Source: Streptomyces sp. DI166 (GTDB taxonomy: Bacteria; Actinomycetota; Actinomycetes; Streptomycetales; Streptomycetaceae). Taken from it: DNA of 36,532 nt. Location of the stretch: assembly GCF_900091315.1 (NCBI RefSeq), contig NZ_FLSP01000086.1, positions 1 to 36,532 on the forward strand, given 5' to 3'. Under the pieces are notes generated by a model. The model worked only from the letters and a program-made list of their open reading frames with translations, did no database searches and was not told where the DNA came from. The translations under genes and the position numbers were made by a program. The number at the start of each line of letters is the position of its first letter. The first letter of the stretch is position 1. This document shows positions 10,262 through 18,117 of the stretch, in pieces.

Positions 10262-10592
10262 AGACGTTCGCCATGGTGAGCAGCCCCACCAGGCCGAACA
10301 GCCCCTTGTCCACCTTCTCCTCGTCCCGCTTCACATAGACCAGACCGAGGATCACGATCAGCAGCGCCAGCTTCACGCCGATCTTGACGTTGTTCACGGT
10401 GTAGTCCTCGGCCTGGTTGAGCCCGACCAGGATTACGCCGGTGACCAGCATGGTCAGCGCACCGTGCAGCATCGCCGGGACGAACCGGGCGGTGCCCTGG
10501 CCCATCGCCTTCATCTGGGTGAGAAAGCCGCCCAGCAGCGAGGCGATGCCGATGATGTGCAGGCCGACGAACAGGTGGATGAGTGCGTCCAT
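10239..10592 (-). CDS. Small four-helix integral membrane protein, unknown function
   Basis: A 117-aa protein with four predicted membrane helices: about residues 3-24, 37-60, 68-87 and 96-116. Two His residues in helix 1 (IHLFVGLHIIG) and one in helix 2 (MLHGALTML) could in principle bind heme or metal, but this is only a suggestion. I do not recognise a named family. The protein is highly hydrophobic with a short charged loop (KRDEEKVDK) between helices 3 and 4. It converges with and overlaps the transporter gene by 23 bases at its 3' end. Coding potential is convincing from the amphipathic pattern and conserved-looking composition. Confidence 0.75.
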   Translation of the reverse strand: MDALIHLFVGLHIIGIASLLGGFLTQMKAMGQGTARFVPAMLHGALTMLVTGVILVGLNQAEDYTVNNVKIGVKLALLIVILGLVYVKRDEEKVDKGLFGLVGLLTMANVFIAVMWT

Positions 10593-10638
10593 GAGGCCGG
10601 AGCCTAATCAGGGCGCTCCGGGCGCCCGGCACCGGCCC

Positions 10639-10698
10639 GGCCTCTTCGCCGCCGGCCTCTTCGCCGTCGGCCTCTTCGCCGTCGGCCTCTTCGCCGCC
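10639..10698. repeat. Four 15-bp tandem repeats upstream of the membrane protein
   Basis: GGCCTCTTCGCCGTC or its variant ending GCC is repeated four times without gaps at 10639, 10654, 10669 and 10684. The period is five codons, but no credible coding sequence covers it: on the minus strand it would read as acidic EEADG-type repeats in a frame with no gene support. It lies 46-106 bases upstream of the start of the four-helix protein, in its probable promoter or leader. Confidence 0.85.
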
Positions 10699-10708
10699 CG
10701 GCGGAACC

Positions 10709-10720
10709 CGCATATATGCG
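10709..10720. promoter_or_regulatory. AT-rich 12-bp palindrome
   Basis: CGCATATATGCG is a perfect palindrome with an AT-only core, unusual in this GC-rich DNA. It lies upstream of the 15-bp repeats and between the divergent four-helix protein and the second NlpC/P60 gene, so it could be an operator or contain a -10 for the minus-strand gene. Confidence 0.4.
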
Positions 10721-10861
10721 CTCCATAGCACCCCGCCACCCCCACCCGCCCCGGAAACCTCGACTCGGTCAGCGCGCAGCGCGAAGGCGCCCGGCCCGTT
10801 CGCGGATCCCGGTCACATACGGTCGCCTCGCGATCCGCTGGTGGCAGTTCCGGACAACGCG

Positions 10862-10891
10862 TTACCGGCCCGACACATACGGGCCTAGCGT
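10862..10891 (+). promoter_or_regulatory. Candidate promoter of the second NlpC/P60 gene
   Basis: TTACCG (10862-10867) and TAGCGT (10886-10891) are spaced by 18 bases. The spacer contains an inverted repeat, GGCCCG (10867-10872) and CGGGCC (10880-10885), which could be a repressor site covering the promoter. The predicted leader of about 155 bases is GC-rich and lacks the ydaO hallmarks. The remaining part of the 461-bp gap holds only the repeats and palindrome listed separately. Confidence 0.45.
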
Positions 10892-11053
10892 CCTCCCCCA
10901 GGTGACCGGCTCCCCACCGCCGCCCGGGCCAGGGGCGGCAGTCGGACACCACCGCCGAGAAGGTCCGGCGGCGGCCTGCTCCCCCTGTGCGGGCCGTCGC
11001 CGGACGCGTCAGCAGGCGGCCGATGGAGTCGTGCGAAAGGACGTGCAGTCCAC

Positions 11054-12136
11054 GTGGCAGCACATCGCAAGCCCCGGCAGCGCTCGGCCGGCGGCACCAC
11101 CGTCCGTACGGCCGCCACGGTGGCCCTGGCGGGCGCGGCGACCGCGACCGGCTTCGACGGGATCGGGCACGCCGAGCCCGACCTGACACCGGCACAGGTC
11201 AAGGCGAAGGTCGACCGGCTGTACCAGGAGGCGGAGGCCGCCACCGAGAAGTACAACGGCGCCAAGGAGAAGGCGGAGGCCGCCGAGTCCCGGCTGAAGT
11301 CGCTGCGCGACCAGGCCGCCCGCAAGACGGACAAGCTCAACTCGGCGCGCGACGCGCTCGGTTCGATGGCGGCGGCGCACTACCGCGAGGGCGGCCTCGA
11401 CCCGGCCGTACAGCTCGCGCTCTCGGAGGATCCCGAGCGGTACCTGGACAGCGCCGAGTTCATCGACCGGGTCGGCACCCGGCAGGCGGCGTCCGTCGCG
11501 GACGTCCGCAAGCAGCTCCGCGAGATCGGCAAGCTGCGCGGGGCCGCGCGGATCGAACTGACCGCGCTGAAGTCGCGCCAGGCCGAACTGCAGCAGCACA
11601 AGAAGACGATCACCGGGAAGCTCGGCGAGGCCAACCGGCTGCTGTCCCGGCTGAGCGCCGAGGAGCGGGCCCAGCTCGACGACAGCACCGGCGCGCGGGC
11701 CACCCGCTCCGGCTCGGGCGAGCGCGCGGGCCTCACGGCCCCCGGCGCGGCGACCGCACCCGGCTCCGCGACCGCGGAGGCCCCCAACTCCCGCGCCGCG
11801 CAGGCCGTCGCCTACGCCTACCAGAAGCTCGGCAGCCCCTACGTCTGGGGCGCCACCGGCCCCAACGCCTTCGACTGCTCGGGACTTACCCAGGCCGCCT
11901 ACCGCGCGGCCGGTGTCTCCCTCCCCCGCACGACCTACGCCCAGATCGGCGCCGGACGCCGCGTCTCCCGCTCCGAACTCCTCCCGGGCGACCTGGTTTT
12001 CTTCTACTCCGGGATCAGCCACGTCGGCATCTACGTCGGCAACGGCCAGATGATCCACGCCCCGAACCCGTCCGCCCCGGTCCGCGTGGCACCGATCACC
12101 GAGATGCCGTTCGCGGGGGCGACGCGGGTGGTGTGA
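11054..12136 (+). CDS. NlpC/P60 family peptidoglycan hydrolase (second copy)
   Basis: A 360-aa paralogue of the hydrolase at 7969. It has the same MAAHRK start, a signal region ending near residue 40, an E/K/A-rich coiled coil (about residues 45-215), a Gly/Ala/Thr linker and a C-terminal NlpC/P60 domain with Cys275 (FDCSGLTQ), His323 (ISHVGIY) and His335 (MIHAP). The GTG at 11054 is chosen by this match; GAAAGGA is 11 bases upstream, a little far. Unlike its paralogue it has no c-di-AMP riboswitch, so the two should respond to different signals. The signal peptide core is short and Thr/Ala-rich. It converges with the response-regulator gene, 18 bases apart. Confidence 0.9.
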   Translation: MAAHRKPRQRSAGGTTVRTAATVALAGAATATGFDGIGHAEPDLTPAQVKAKVDRLYQEAEAATEKYNGAKEKAEAAESRLKSLRDQAARKTDKLNSARDALGSMAAAHYREGGLDPAVQLALSEDPERYLDSAEFIDRVGTRQAASVADVRKQLREIGKLRGAARIELTALKSRQAELQQHKKTITGKLGEANRLLSRLSAEERAQLDDSTGARATRSGSGERAGLTAPGAATAPGSATAEAPNSRAAQAVAYAYQKLGSPYVWGATGPNAFDCSGLTQAAYRAAGVSLPRTTYAQIGAGRRVSRSELLPGDLVFFYSGISHVGIYVGNGQMIHAPNPSAPVRVAPITEMPFAGATRVV

Positions 12137-12154
12137 GCCCGGCCGGGGAACGCG

Positions 12155-12865
12155 TCACACGAGCCGTCGTGCCGTCGCCCAGCGCGTCAGCTCGTGCCGG
12201 TTGGACAGCTGGAGCTTGCGCAGCACCGCCGAGACATGGGACTCGACCGTCTTCACCGAGATGAACAGCTGCTTGGCGATCTCCTTGTAGGCGTAGCCGC
12301 GGGCGATCAGCCGCAGCACCTCGCGCTCGCGCTGGGTGAGCCGGTCCAGGTCCTCGTCGACCGGCGGGGCGTCGGTGGAGGCGAACGCGTCCAGCACGAA
12401 GCCCGCCAGGCGGGGCGAGAAGACCGCGTCGCCCTCCTGGACCCGGAAGATGGAGTCGACCAGGTCGGTCCCGGTGATCGTCTTGGTGACATAGCCGCGC
12501 GCGCCCCCGCGGATCACCCCGATCACGTCCTCCGCGGCGTCCGACACGGACAGGGCGAGGAAGCGCACCGGCCGCTCGGTGTCGGCCATCAACGGCGCGC
12601 AGCGGCGCAGCACTTCGACCCCGCCGCCGCCCGGCAGATGCACATCGAGCAGGACCACCTCGGGCCGGGTCGCGGTGATGACCGTGACCGCCTGGTCGAC
12701 GTCCGCGGCCTCCCCGACGACCTCGACACCGGTCTGCTCGGTCTGCCCGATCTCGGCCTGGACTCCCGTGCGGAACATGCGGTGGTCGTCGACGAGGACC
12801 ACACGCACCCGGCGCTCCCCCGCGCTGCCGGTGGCCTCCGCCGTACCGTTCGCCTCGTCGCTCAT
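12155..12865 (-). CDS. LuxR/NarL-family response regulator of envelope-stress system
   Basis: A 236-aa response regulator. The receiver domain (residues 18-145) has the acidic pair (VDDH, residues 25-28), phosphoacceptor Asp74 (LLDVHLPGG) and the later switch residues in GYVTKTITG. The C-terminal LuxR-type helix-turn-helix spans about residues 170-230 (LTQREREVLRLIARG ... SVKTVESHV). Its ATG overlaps the stop of the kinase gene in an ATGA, so the two are translationally coupled. It should bind DNA near its own operon or the divergent PspC/LiaF-like gene, where CAGGG repeats are found. The regulator class is certain; the regulon is not visible. Confidence 0.93.
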   Translation of the reverse strand: MSDEANGTAEATGSAGERRVRVVLVDDHRMFRTGVQAEIGQTEQTGVEVVGEAADVDQAVTVITATRPEVVLLDVHLPGGGGVEVLRRCAPLMADTERPVRFLALSVSDAAEDVIGVIRGGARGYVTKTITGTDLVDSIFRVQEGDAVFSPRLAGFVLDAFASTDAPPVDEDLDRLTQREREVLRLIARGYAYKEIAKQLFISVKTVESHVSAVLRKLQLSNRHELTRWATARRLV

Positions 12866-14190
12866 GACGTCTTCTCCGCCCTCTCCATCTCCAGTTCGAC
12901 CTCCGTGCCGCCGTCGGGCACCGCGCGCAGCCGCGCCGTGCCGCCGTTGCGCTCCATGCGGCCGATGATCGATTCTCTGACGCCCATGCGGTCGGCGGGT
13001 ATCGAGTCGAGATCGAAGCCGGGGCCGCGGTCCCGGACGGACACGAAGACCGTCCTCCCCTCGACCTCGGCGTAGACCTGCACGGCGCCGCCCTCGCCAC
13101 CGTACTTGGCGGCGTTCACCATCGCTTCGCGCGCCGCCTGCATCTGGGCGCCGGTCCTCTCGTCGAGCGGGCAGTCGCCGACCACGACGACCTCGATGGG
13201 GACGCCGTGCTTGTCCTCCACCTCGGCGGCGTTGCGCCGGACCGCGTCGGCGAGCGTGGCCGGTTCGTCCTCCTCGTCCTTGCCGGTGCCCTCGGGCTTG
13301 TACAGCCAGGTGCGCAGATCGCGCTCCTGGGCGCGGGCGAGGCGGCGCACCTCGCTCGCGTTCTCCGCGTTGCGCTGGATCAGGGTCAGGGTGTGCAGCA
13401 CGGAGTCGTGGACATGGGCGGCGACCTCGGCCCGCTCCTGGGCGCGGATGCGCATCAGGCGCTCCTCGGAGAGGTCCTGGGTCATACGGACGAGGTACGG
13501 ACCGGCGAGGAGTGTTATCCCCACGAGGACGGCGAGGGCGGCCTGGAGGACGGAGCCGAGGTGGGCGGCGGAGCCCTGGAGCACGAAGATGCCGGTGACG
13601 CCCGCGGTCACCAGCAGGACACCGCCGGCCGCGCGCAGCAGATTGAGCGTGCGCCGTCTGCGGCCGACCTCCATCCAGCGGGCCCGGCGGGCGTTGTCGG
13701 CCTGCCGCCAGACCAGGGCGACACCGGCGGCGACGAGCACGGCGGGCCAGAGATAGGCCTGGGCGCCGCTGCCGAAGTCGACGCTGCCCACGAAGATCAT
13801 GGCCACCACGACCATGAGGAGCAGGGCGACGATCTGGCCGCGGTCCGGTCTGCGGGCGACGAGTCTGCGGCGGCCGTCCGCCGAGGTCTCGGTGGTGACG
13901 AGGGAGGGCGGCTTCTGCCCGCCGACCCCGCCGACGCCCAGCGGTACGAAGAACCAGAACGCCGCGTACAGCAGGGCGCCCAGGCCGTCCGCCATGAACA
14001 GTCCGACGAAGACCAGCCGCACCCAGACCACGGGCAGCCCGAGGTGTCCGGCCAGCCCCCGCGCCACGCCCCCGAGCCAGCGTCCGTCGCTGCTGCGGTA
14101 GAGCTTGCGCGGCGGCCGCGGTTCTGCGAGGGGCGCTGCTGCGGCTTCCGACATGCCTTCGATGGTCACACGGTCGGTGCGGCGGAGCAT
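12862..14190 (-). CDS. PspC-fused sensor histidine kinase
   Basis: A 442-aa membrane kinase. An N-terminal PspC domain (about residues 28-86; LYRSSDGRWLGGVARGLAGH, then a membrane helix) is followed by hydrophobic segments near 119-137, 145-161, 186-205 and 211-233. The HisKA_3 dimerisation region carries phosphoacceptor His261 (AAHVHDSVLH). The ATPase domain has the N box around Asn359 (MVNAAKYG) and G box DRGPGF (387-392). This is the architecture of LiaS/EsrS-like envelope-stress kinases, with PspC fused to the sensor. ATG 14190 gives the longest protein; ATG 14154 (MSEAAAAP) is an alternative close to the PspC domain. Coupled by ATGA to the response regulator. Confidence 0.9.
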   Translation of the reverse strand: MLRRTDRVTIEGMSEAAAAPLAEPRPPRKLYRSSDGRWLGGVARGLAGHLGLPVVWVRLVFVGLFMADGLGALLYAAFWFFVPLGVGGVGGQKPPSLVTTETSADGRRRLVARRPDRGQIVALLLMVVVAMIFVGSVDFGSGAQAYLWPAVLVAAGVALVWRQADNARRARWMEVGRRRRTLNLLRAAGGVLLVTAGVTGIFVLQGSAAHLGSVLQAALAVLVGITLLAGPYLVRMTQDLSEERLMRIRAQERAEVAAHVHDSVLHTLTLIQRNAENASEVRRLARAQERDLRTWLYKPEGTGKDEEDEPATLADAVRRNAAEVEDKHGVPIEVVVVGDCPLDERTGAQMQAAREAMVNAAKYGGEGGAVQVYAEVEGRTVFVSVRDRGPGFDLDSIPADRMGVRESIIGRMERNGGTARLRAVPDGGTEVELEMERAEKTS

Positions 14191-14260
14191 CAGGGTTCAC
14201 CCCCGAGACTCCCCCGATCTTCGAACCGGCGCCGTGGCGGACCCCTCCCGGGCGTCGGGT

Positions 14261-14290
14261 CAGGGGCGATATCAGGGTCCGGCCAGGGTC
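14261..14290. promoter_or_regulatory. CAGGG direct repeats between divergent stress genes
   Basis: CAGGG occurs at 14261, 14273 and 14284, the last two as CAGGGTC eleven bases apart, about one helical turn. The array lies 44-73 bases upstream of the PspC/LiaF-like gene and downstream-facing to the kinase promoter, so it is a reasonable binding site for the neighbouring LuxR-type regulator. This is inference from position and spacing only. Confidence 0.35.
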
Positions 14291-14333
14291 GTTCCCACTG
14301 CCGCCGGGGCGCCCCGGCCGTCACCATGGACGC

Positions 14334-15782
14334 ATGACTGATCACGAGCACGCCGCGACGGGTCCGGGACCCGGCTCCGGCCCGCGCCCCGGCGGGGGCA
14401 CCGGGCCGCGGGACGGCGCACCCGCCGCGGCCACGGCTCCCGGTGCGGACGGGGGCTCGCGCGCGCACGGGCCCGCGCCCGCGCAGGAAGAGGGAGGGAG
14501 CGTCCAGCTGCCCGACCGGTGGCACCGGGACCGGCAGCACAAGATGCTCGCCGGGGTGTGCTCGGGGCTGGGACGCCAGTGCGACATGGACCCGGTGATC
14601 TTCCGGATCACCCTCGCGGTCCTCTCCGCGACCGGCGGCCTCGGTCTGATCTTCTACGGCTTCGCCTGGCTCCTCGTGCCCTACGAGGACGAGGAGGAGA
14701 ACGAGGTCCGCAAGCTGCTGACCGGCCGGGTGGACGGCCAGGCGCTGACGGCGGTGCTGTTCGCGCTGGTCGGCTGCGGTGTGTTCCTGACCATGATGAC
14801 GAACGGCGGGGTGCTGTCCTTCGCCGTCATACTCTCCCTGCTCCTGGCCGGCGCCGGGTACTGGTCGCGGCAGCGCGGCGGCGCCGACCCCGATCCGCTC
14901 GCGGCGCAGGCCGTCGCCGACGCCCCGCCGGAGGCCAAGGCGCCGCCGGTGCCCGCGGCCTACCCCTCCTGGTGGCGCGACCCCATCGTCAAGGACGGCA
15001 CGCACGACGGCGGCACCGGCTATCTGTGGGGGCCCCGCGACTCCCGGGACCGGGACATAGCGGCGGCGGTCGACGTGAGCCTCGGCCCGGGGTACGGGCA
15101 CCGTCCGGCGGACCCCGCCGCCCGCCGCCCCGGCCCGCCGGGACCGCGCGGACCGCGCTGGATCGGCGGGTGGATATTCCTGCTGGCCCTGGTCGCCGGC
15201 GGCCTGGGCACCGGCCTGACCTGGGAGCACGAGCCGCTCGGCACCAGCCTCCAGACGGGCTTGGCCGCGGCGCTGATCGTGTTCGGCGTCGGGATCGCGG
15301 TCAGCTCGTTCCTCGGGCGCACCGGTGCCGGGTCGGTGTTCCTGGCGGTGCTCACGGCGGGGATGCTGGCCGCGTCGGCGGCACTGCCCAAGGACATCGG
15401 CACGAAGTGGATACGGACCGCCTGGGAGCCGGCCACCGTGGCGGAGGTCGAGCCGCGCTACGACCTGGGCACCGGTGTCGGGACCCTGGACCTGAGCGGG
15501 CTGAAGGTGGCCAAGGGCAAGACGGTGACCACCAGGGCCGACGTGGGTGTCGGCCAGCTGAAGGTGATCGTGCCGCCGGGGGTGACGGTCGAGGCCGACA
15601 TCAACGTGGGCGTCGGGGACATCCAGCTGCCGGGTGAGGACAAGGAGGACGTGGATGTGGCACCGGGTCGGAACAAGGAGGTCACCCTGAAGCCGGTGAA
15701 GGGTTCCAAGGCCGGGGGCACCATCGAACTCGACCTCAATGTGGGCCTCGGGCAGGCGGAGGTGAGCCGTGCTGCGTCATGA
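14334..15782 (+). CDS. PspC/LiaF-like membrane protein of envelope-stress module
   Basis: A 482-aa membrane protein. Residues 1-60 are disordered Gly/Pro/Ala. A PspC domain follows (about 62-118; RQHKMLAGVCSGLGRQ, then a membrane helix ending WLLVPYEDE). Four to five more helices lie at about 138-156, 160-178, 278-300, 306-325 and 330-350. The C-terminus (about 375-482) has repeated short beta elements (YDLGTGVGTLDLSGL, ADVGVGQLKVIVP, INVGVGDIQLPG) as in LiaF C-terminal and DUF2154-like domains. In LiaFSR and the corynebacterial EsrISR systems such a protein inhibits the kinase until envelope damage occurs. It is divergent from the kinase/regulator pair and overlaps the next gene by 14 bases. 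ATG 14334 lacks a clear ribosome-binding site. Confidence 0.85.
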   Translation: MTDHEHAATGPGPGSGPRPGGGTGPRDGAPAAATAPGADGGSRAHGPAPAQEEGGSVQLPDRWHRDRQHKMLAGVCSGLGRQCDMDPVIFRITLAVLSATGGLGLIFYGFAWLLVPYEDEEENEVRKLLTGRVDGQALTAVLFALVGCGVFLTMMTNGGVLSFAVILSLLLAGAGYWSRQRGGADPDPLAAQAVADAPPEAKAPPVPAAYPSWWRDPIVKDGTHDGGTGYLWGPRDSRDRDIAAAVDVSLGPGYGHRPADPAARRPGPPGPRGPRWIGGWIFLLALVAGGLGTGLTWEHEPLGTSLQTGLAAALIVFGVGIAVSSFLGRTGAGSVFLAVLTAGMLAASAALPKDIGTKWIRTAWEPATVAEVEPRYDLGTGVGTLDLSGLKVAKGKTVTTRADVGVGQLKVIVPPGVTVEADINVGVGDIQLPGEDKEDVDVAPGRNKEVTLKPVKGSKAGGTIELDLNVGLGQAEVSRAAS

Positions 15783-16005
15783 GTTCCAGCCCGGACGGCT
15801 GGTCGCGGGCACCTTCCTGACCCTCGCGGGCGTGCTGTTCGCCGGTGACGCGGGCGGGGCGTGGGACACACCGTGGTTCGTGATCGTCCCCCTGGTGGTG
15901 GGCGGCCTGTTCCTGGCCGGGGCGACGGGGCTGCTGGTCCGCGGGATACGCCGACGGAGCGGCACCCGCCCCGAGGCGGGGGCCGGCCGGAGGGCACCGC
16001 TGTGA
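15769..16005 (+). CDS. Small two-helix membrane protein coupled to the PspC/LiaF-like gene
   Basis: A 78-aa protein with two membrane helices (about residues 9-27 and 34-59) and a basic Arg-rich C-terminal tail. GTG 15769 has GGAGG six bases upstream and the gene overlaps the previous one by 14 bases, so it is almost certainly co-transcribed and coupled. I do not recognise a named family. By position it may be an accessory part of the PspC/LiaF-like module. Confidence 0.75.
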   Translation: MLRHEFQPGRLVAGTFLTLAGVLFAGDAGGAWDTPWFVIVPLVVGGLFLAGATGLLVRGIRRRSGTRPEAGAGRRAPL

Positions 16006-16009
16006 GCGG

Positions 16010-16543
16010 TTACGCCTCGTACCCCGACCGCAGCCTCCTGCGGTCCCGGAGCATCGCGTCCACGGAGAGGTAGGGGGTGCCGGCCAGGACCAGGGGCAGC
16101 CAGGCCATCAGGTAGGCGAGGTCGTTGCCGTAGTAGTACGGCTCCGCGGCCCAGCTCACCGTGAGCCAGAGGCTGAGGGAGATCAGGGCACCGCCGAGGG
16201 CGGCGAGGCGGCCGAGGATGCCGAGGAGGATGCCGATGCCGACGGCCAGCTCGCCGAAGGCGATGGCGTAGCCGAAGGCGACCGGGTTGTCGAGGGCCAT
16301 GTCGACCATGGAGGGGATGGCGGCGGAGTCCCGCACCGCGCGCATCATGTCGCCGATGGAGCCGGAGCCGGAGTCCTTCAGGAAGGCGCTGTCGGTGAGT
16401 TTGTCGAGCGAGGCGTAGATAAAGGTGACGCCCAGGAAGATCCGGAGGGGAAGGAGGGCGTAGTGGGTGGCGAGGTCGCGCCAGTTCCGGCCGCCGCCGT
16501 CGAGGTAGGGGTCGTGCGTGTCGGTACGGAAGCCATGGGTCAT
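16010..16543 (-). CDS. DoxX family membrane protein
   Basis: A 177-aa DoxX-like protein with four membrane helices: LPLRIFLGVTFIYASLDKL near residues 30-50, FGYAIAFGELAVGIGILLGI near 90-112, ALGGALISLSLWLTVSW near 115-132, and LAYLMAWLPLVLAG near 142-156. The G-TF-Y/F-A--K motif in helix 1 and FGE/ELAVGIGILLG in helix 2 are typical. DoxX proteins are linked to quinol or thiosulfate oxidation and to redox stress, with mycobacterial members tied to superoxide dismutase and membrane redox; the exact role here is unknown. ATG 16543 is used. It ends five bases from the convergent small membrane gene. Confidence 0.85.
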   Translation of the reverse strand: MTHGFRTDTHDPYLDGGGRNWRDLATHYALLPLRIFLGVTFIYASLDKLTDSAFLKDSGSGSIGDMMRAVRDSAAIPSMVDMALDNPVAFGYAIAFGELAVGIGILLGILGRLAALGGALISLSLWLTVSWAAEPYYYGNDLAYLMAWLPLVLAGTPYLSVDAMLRDRRRLRSGYEA

Positions 16544-16572
16544 CGGTGCCGCCTCTCGCCCGTCGGGACGTG

Positions 16573-16614
16573 CCCCTCAAAAGGGGATACGTATACCGGC
16601 CGGGGACCGCTCAA
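16573..16614 (-). promoter_or_regulatory. DoxX upstream region: hairpin and ATACGTAT palindrome
   Basis: CCCC (16573-16576) and GGGG (16583-16586) form a short hairpin, next to the palindrome ATACGTAT (16587-16594). On the minus strand a -35-like TTGAGC (16614-16609) lies 16-17 bases from ACGTAT/CGTATC. The palindrome would overlap the -10, so a repressor there could control DoxX. Weak support. Confidence 0.3.
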
Positions 16615-16673
16615 TCCTGACCAGACCATTTTCTCCGTGATGGCGGGTTTTCGCCCCTGCCGGAGGGGCTGGG

Positions 16674-17996
16674 TCAATCCGTCACGTCGATGGCGTACCG
16701 CCCCGTCTCGACGCCCGCGGCCGTGACCACCTGGACCTCCACCCGGCCGGGTTCCACGTCCGCCGGGACGGGGACGGTGAGGACCGTGTCGGTGGGGTTG
16801 CTGAAGCCGCCCCGGACCGGGACGAGGGGGACGTGCACGTTGACCGGGCCGATACGGACGACCATGCGGGCGAGGCGGTCGGCGGTGCCGGCACCCGGGG
16901 GCACGAAACCGGCGCCGCGGATCTCGATGTCGTCGCCAGTGCGGATCGGGCCGTCGAGGTCTCCGGCCTCCCGGGAGCGGACGACGGAGAGGATCACCGG
17001 GCGCCCGCCCTCCGCGTACTTCCCGGCCACGTAGGTCGCGGCGGAGATCAGGACGACCAGGGCCAGGCCCCAGGGCAGGTCCGGGAGCTGGTCGGGGCGG
17101 CGGCCCAGGCGTACCGCGGCAAAGAGGAGGGCGACCGCGCCGATGACGACGTACTGGATGTCCGCGAAGGTGCCGCGGCCCGCGTCGTCGGTGAGGAGGT
17201 CGGCGGCGCGGGGGCGGTCCGCCCGTACCTTCTGCAGGCGCTGGCCCAGCACCCGCACGCCCACCACCCGGCGGACCAGGACCGCGACCGCGCACACCAC
17301 GGCCAGGACGGTCACCGCCCCGGCGCCGCGGGCCAGTTCGAGGCCGGAGATCAGGTCGTCGCGTTCGTCGGGGTCGGAGGCGGCGGCGAGGCGGCCGGCC
17401 AGGAACAGCACGGCGTAGGCCACGAAGAGCACCCAGGCCACGGCCACCGCGCGGGAGGTGGACAGCCGGTTGTCCTCGCCGATGACCGGTGCCAGCGCGC
17501 CGCCGCGGGCGCGGTGGAAGTAGGACGCGGCGGTCAGCGCGCCCGCGGTCACCACGGCCGCGAGCAGTCCGGCCGTGCGTGCGGTGGTCCAGCCCGGGCC
17601 GATCGCGGTCAGCGCCTGCACCAGCAGAAGCAGGACGACCAGGCCCCACAGGGTGTACACGCTGCGGCGCCAGAGCCGGGCCAGCCAGGCCTCGCCCTCG
17701 GCGCGCCGGCGTTCGGCGACGAGGACCGCGGACTGGGTCAGTTCCTCCGACACCCACTGGCGGGAAGCGGAGGCCGAGTGGGCCACGGCGGCGGGCAGTC
17801 CCTGACCGGCGGCGAACTCGTCCCGTTTCGACAGGAACTCGGCGACCGCCCGCCGATGCCCCTCCCGCACCCCGTGCGGACAGTCCCCGCAGGTGCAGCC
17901 GCCGTCGTGCGCACCCACCTCCGCGCGCTGTCTCGCGTCTTGCACCGCCACGACCGACGCCCGCCTCTCCCATGCTCCGTCACGCCACAACTCCAC
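16674..17996 (-). CDS. Membrane protein with CxCxxC N-terminus and IPT/TIG-like C-terminus
   Basis: A 440-aa protein of unknown function. Near the N-terminus Cys34, Cys36 and Cys39 (GGCTCGDCPHG) form a possible metal site, followed by a charged helical region. Membrane helices lie at about 113-133, 141-160, 184-203, 224-242, 281-296 and 308-325. The C-terminal 110 residues (PVILSVVRSREAG ... IEIRGAGFVPPG ... AIDVTD) look like an IPT/TIG immunoglobulin-like domain. GTG 17996 is chosen because upstream codons look non-coding; GTG codons further in (residues 16, 18 and 27) are alternatives, the last just before the Cys motif and preceded by GGAG. CACAAT upstream may be its -10. It is divergent from the DUF4429 gene. 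Confidence 0.75.
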   Translation of the reverse strand: MELWRDGAWERRASVVAVQDARQRAEVGAHDGGCTCGDCPHGVREGHRRAVAEFLSKRDEFAAGQGLPAAVAHSASASRQWVSEELTQSAVLVAERRRAEGEAWLARLWRRSVYTLWGLVVLLLLVQALTAIGPGWTTARTAGLLAAVVTAGALTAASYFHRARGGALAPVIGEDNRLSTSRAVAVAWVLFVAYAVLFLAGRLAAASDPDERDDLISGLELARGAGAVTVLAVVCAVAVLVRRVVGVRVLGQRLQKVRADRPRAADLLTDDAGRGTFADIQYVVIGAVALLFAAVRLGRRPDQLPDLPWGLALVVLISAATYVAGKYAEGGRPVILSVVRSREAGDLDGPIRTGDDIEIRGAGFVPPGAGTADRLARMVVRIGPVNVHVPLVPVRGGFSNPTDTVLTVPVPADVEPGRVEVQVVTAAGVETGRYAIDVTD

Positions 17997-18117
17997 TGCG
18001 ACGCGAGCGAATTGTGCCCTACACCACCCCCCGCCCGCCCGGCAGGTCCGCTTCGCGGGAGGGCCGCGAGGAGTGATGTCCGAACCGCCGTGTTGACCCG
18101 GCTGGGAGAATCGGTCC

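Noticed and set aside
10892..11053. A second c-di-AMP riboswitch before the second NlpC/P60 gene
   Set aside because: The leader lacks the GACAGCTAAC and GGGGTGAAT hallmarks present in the first leader.
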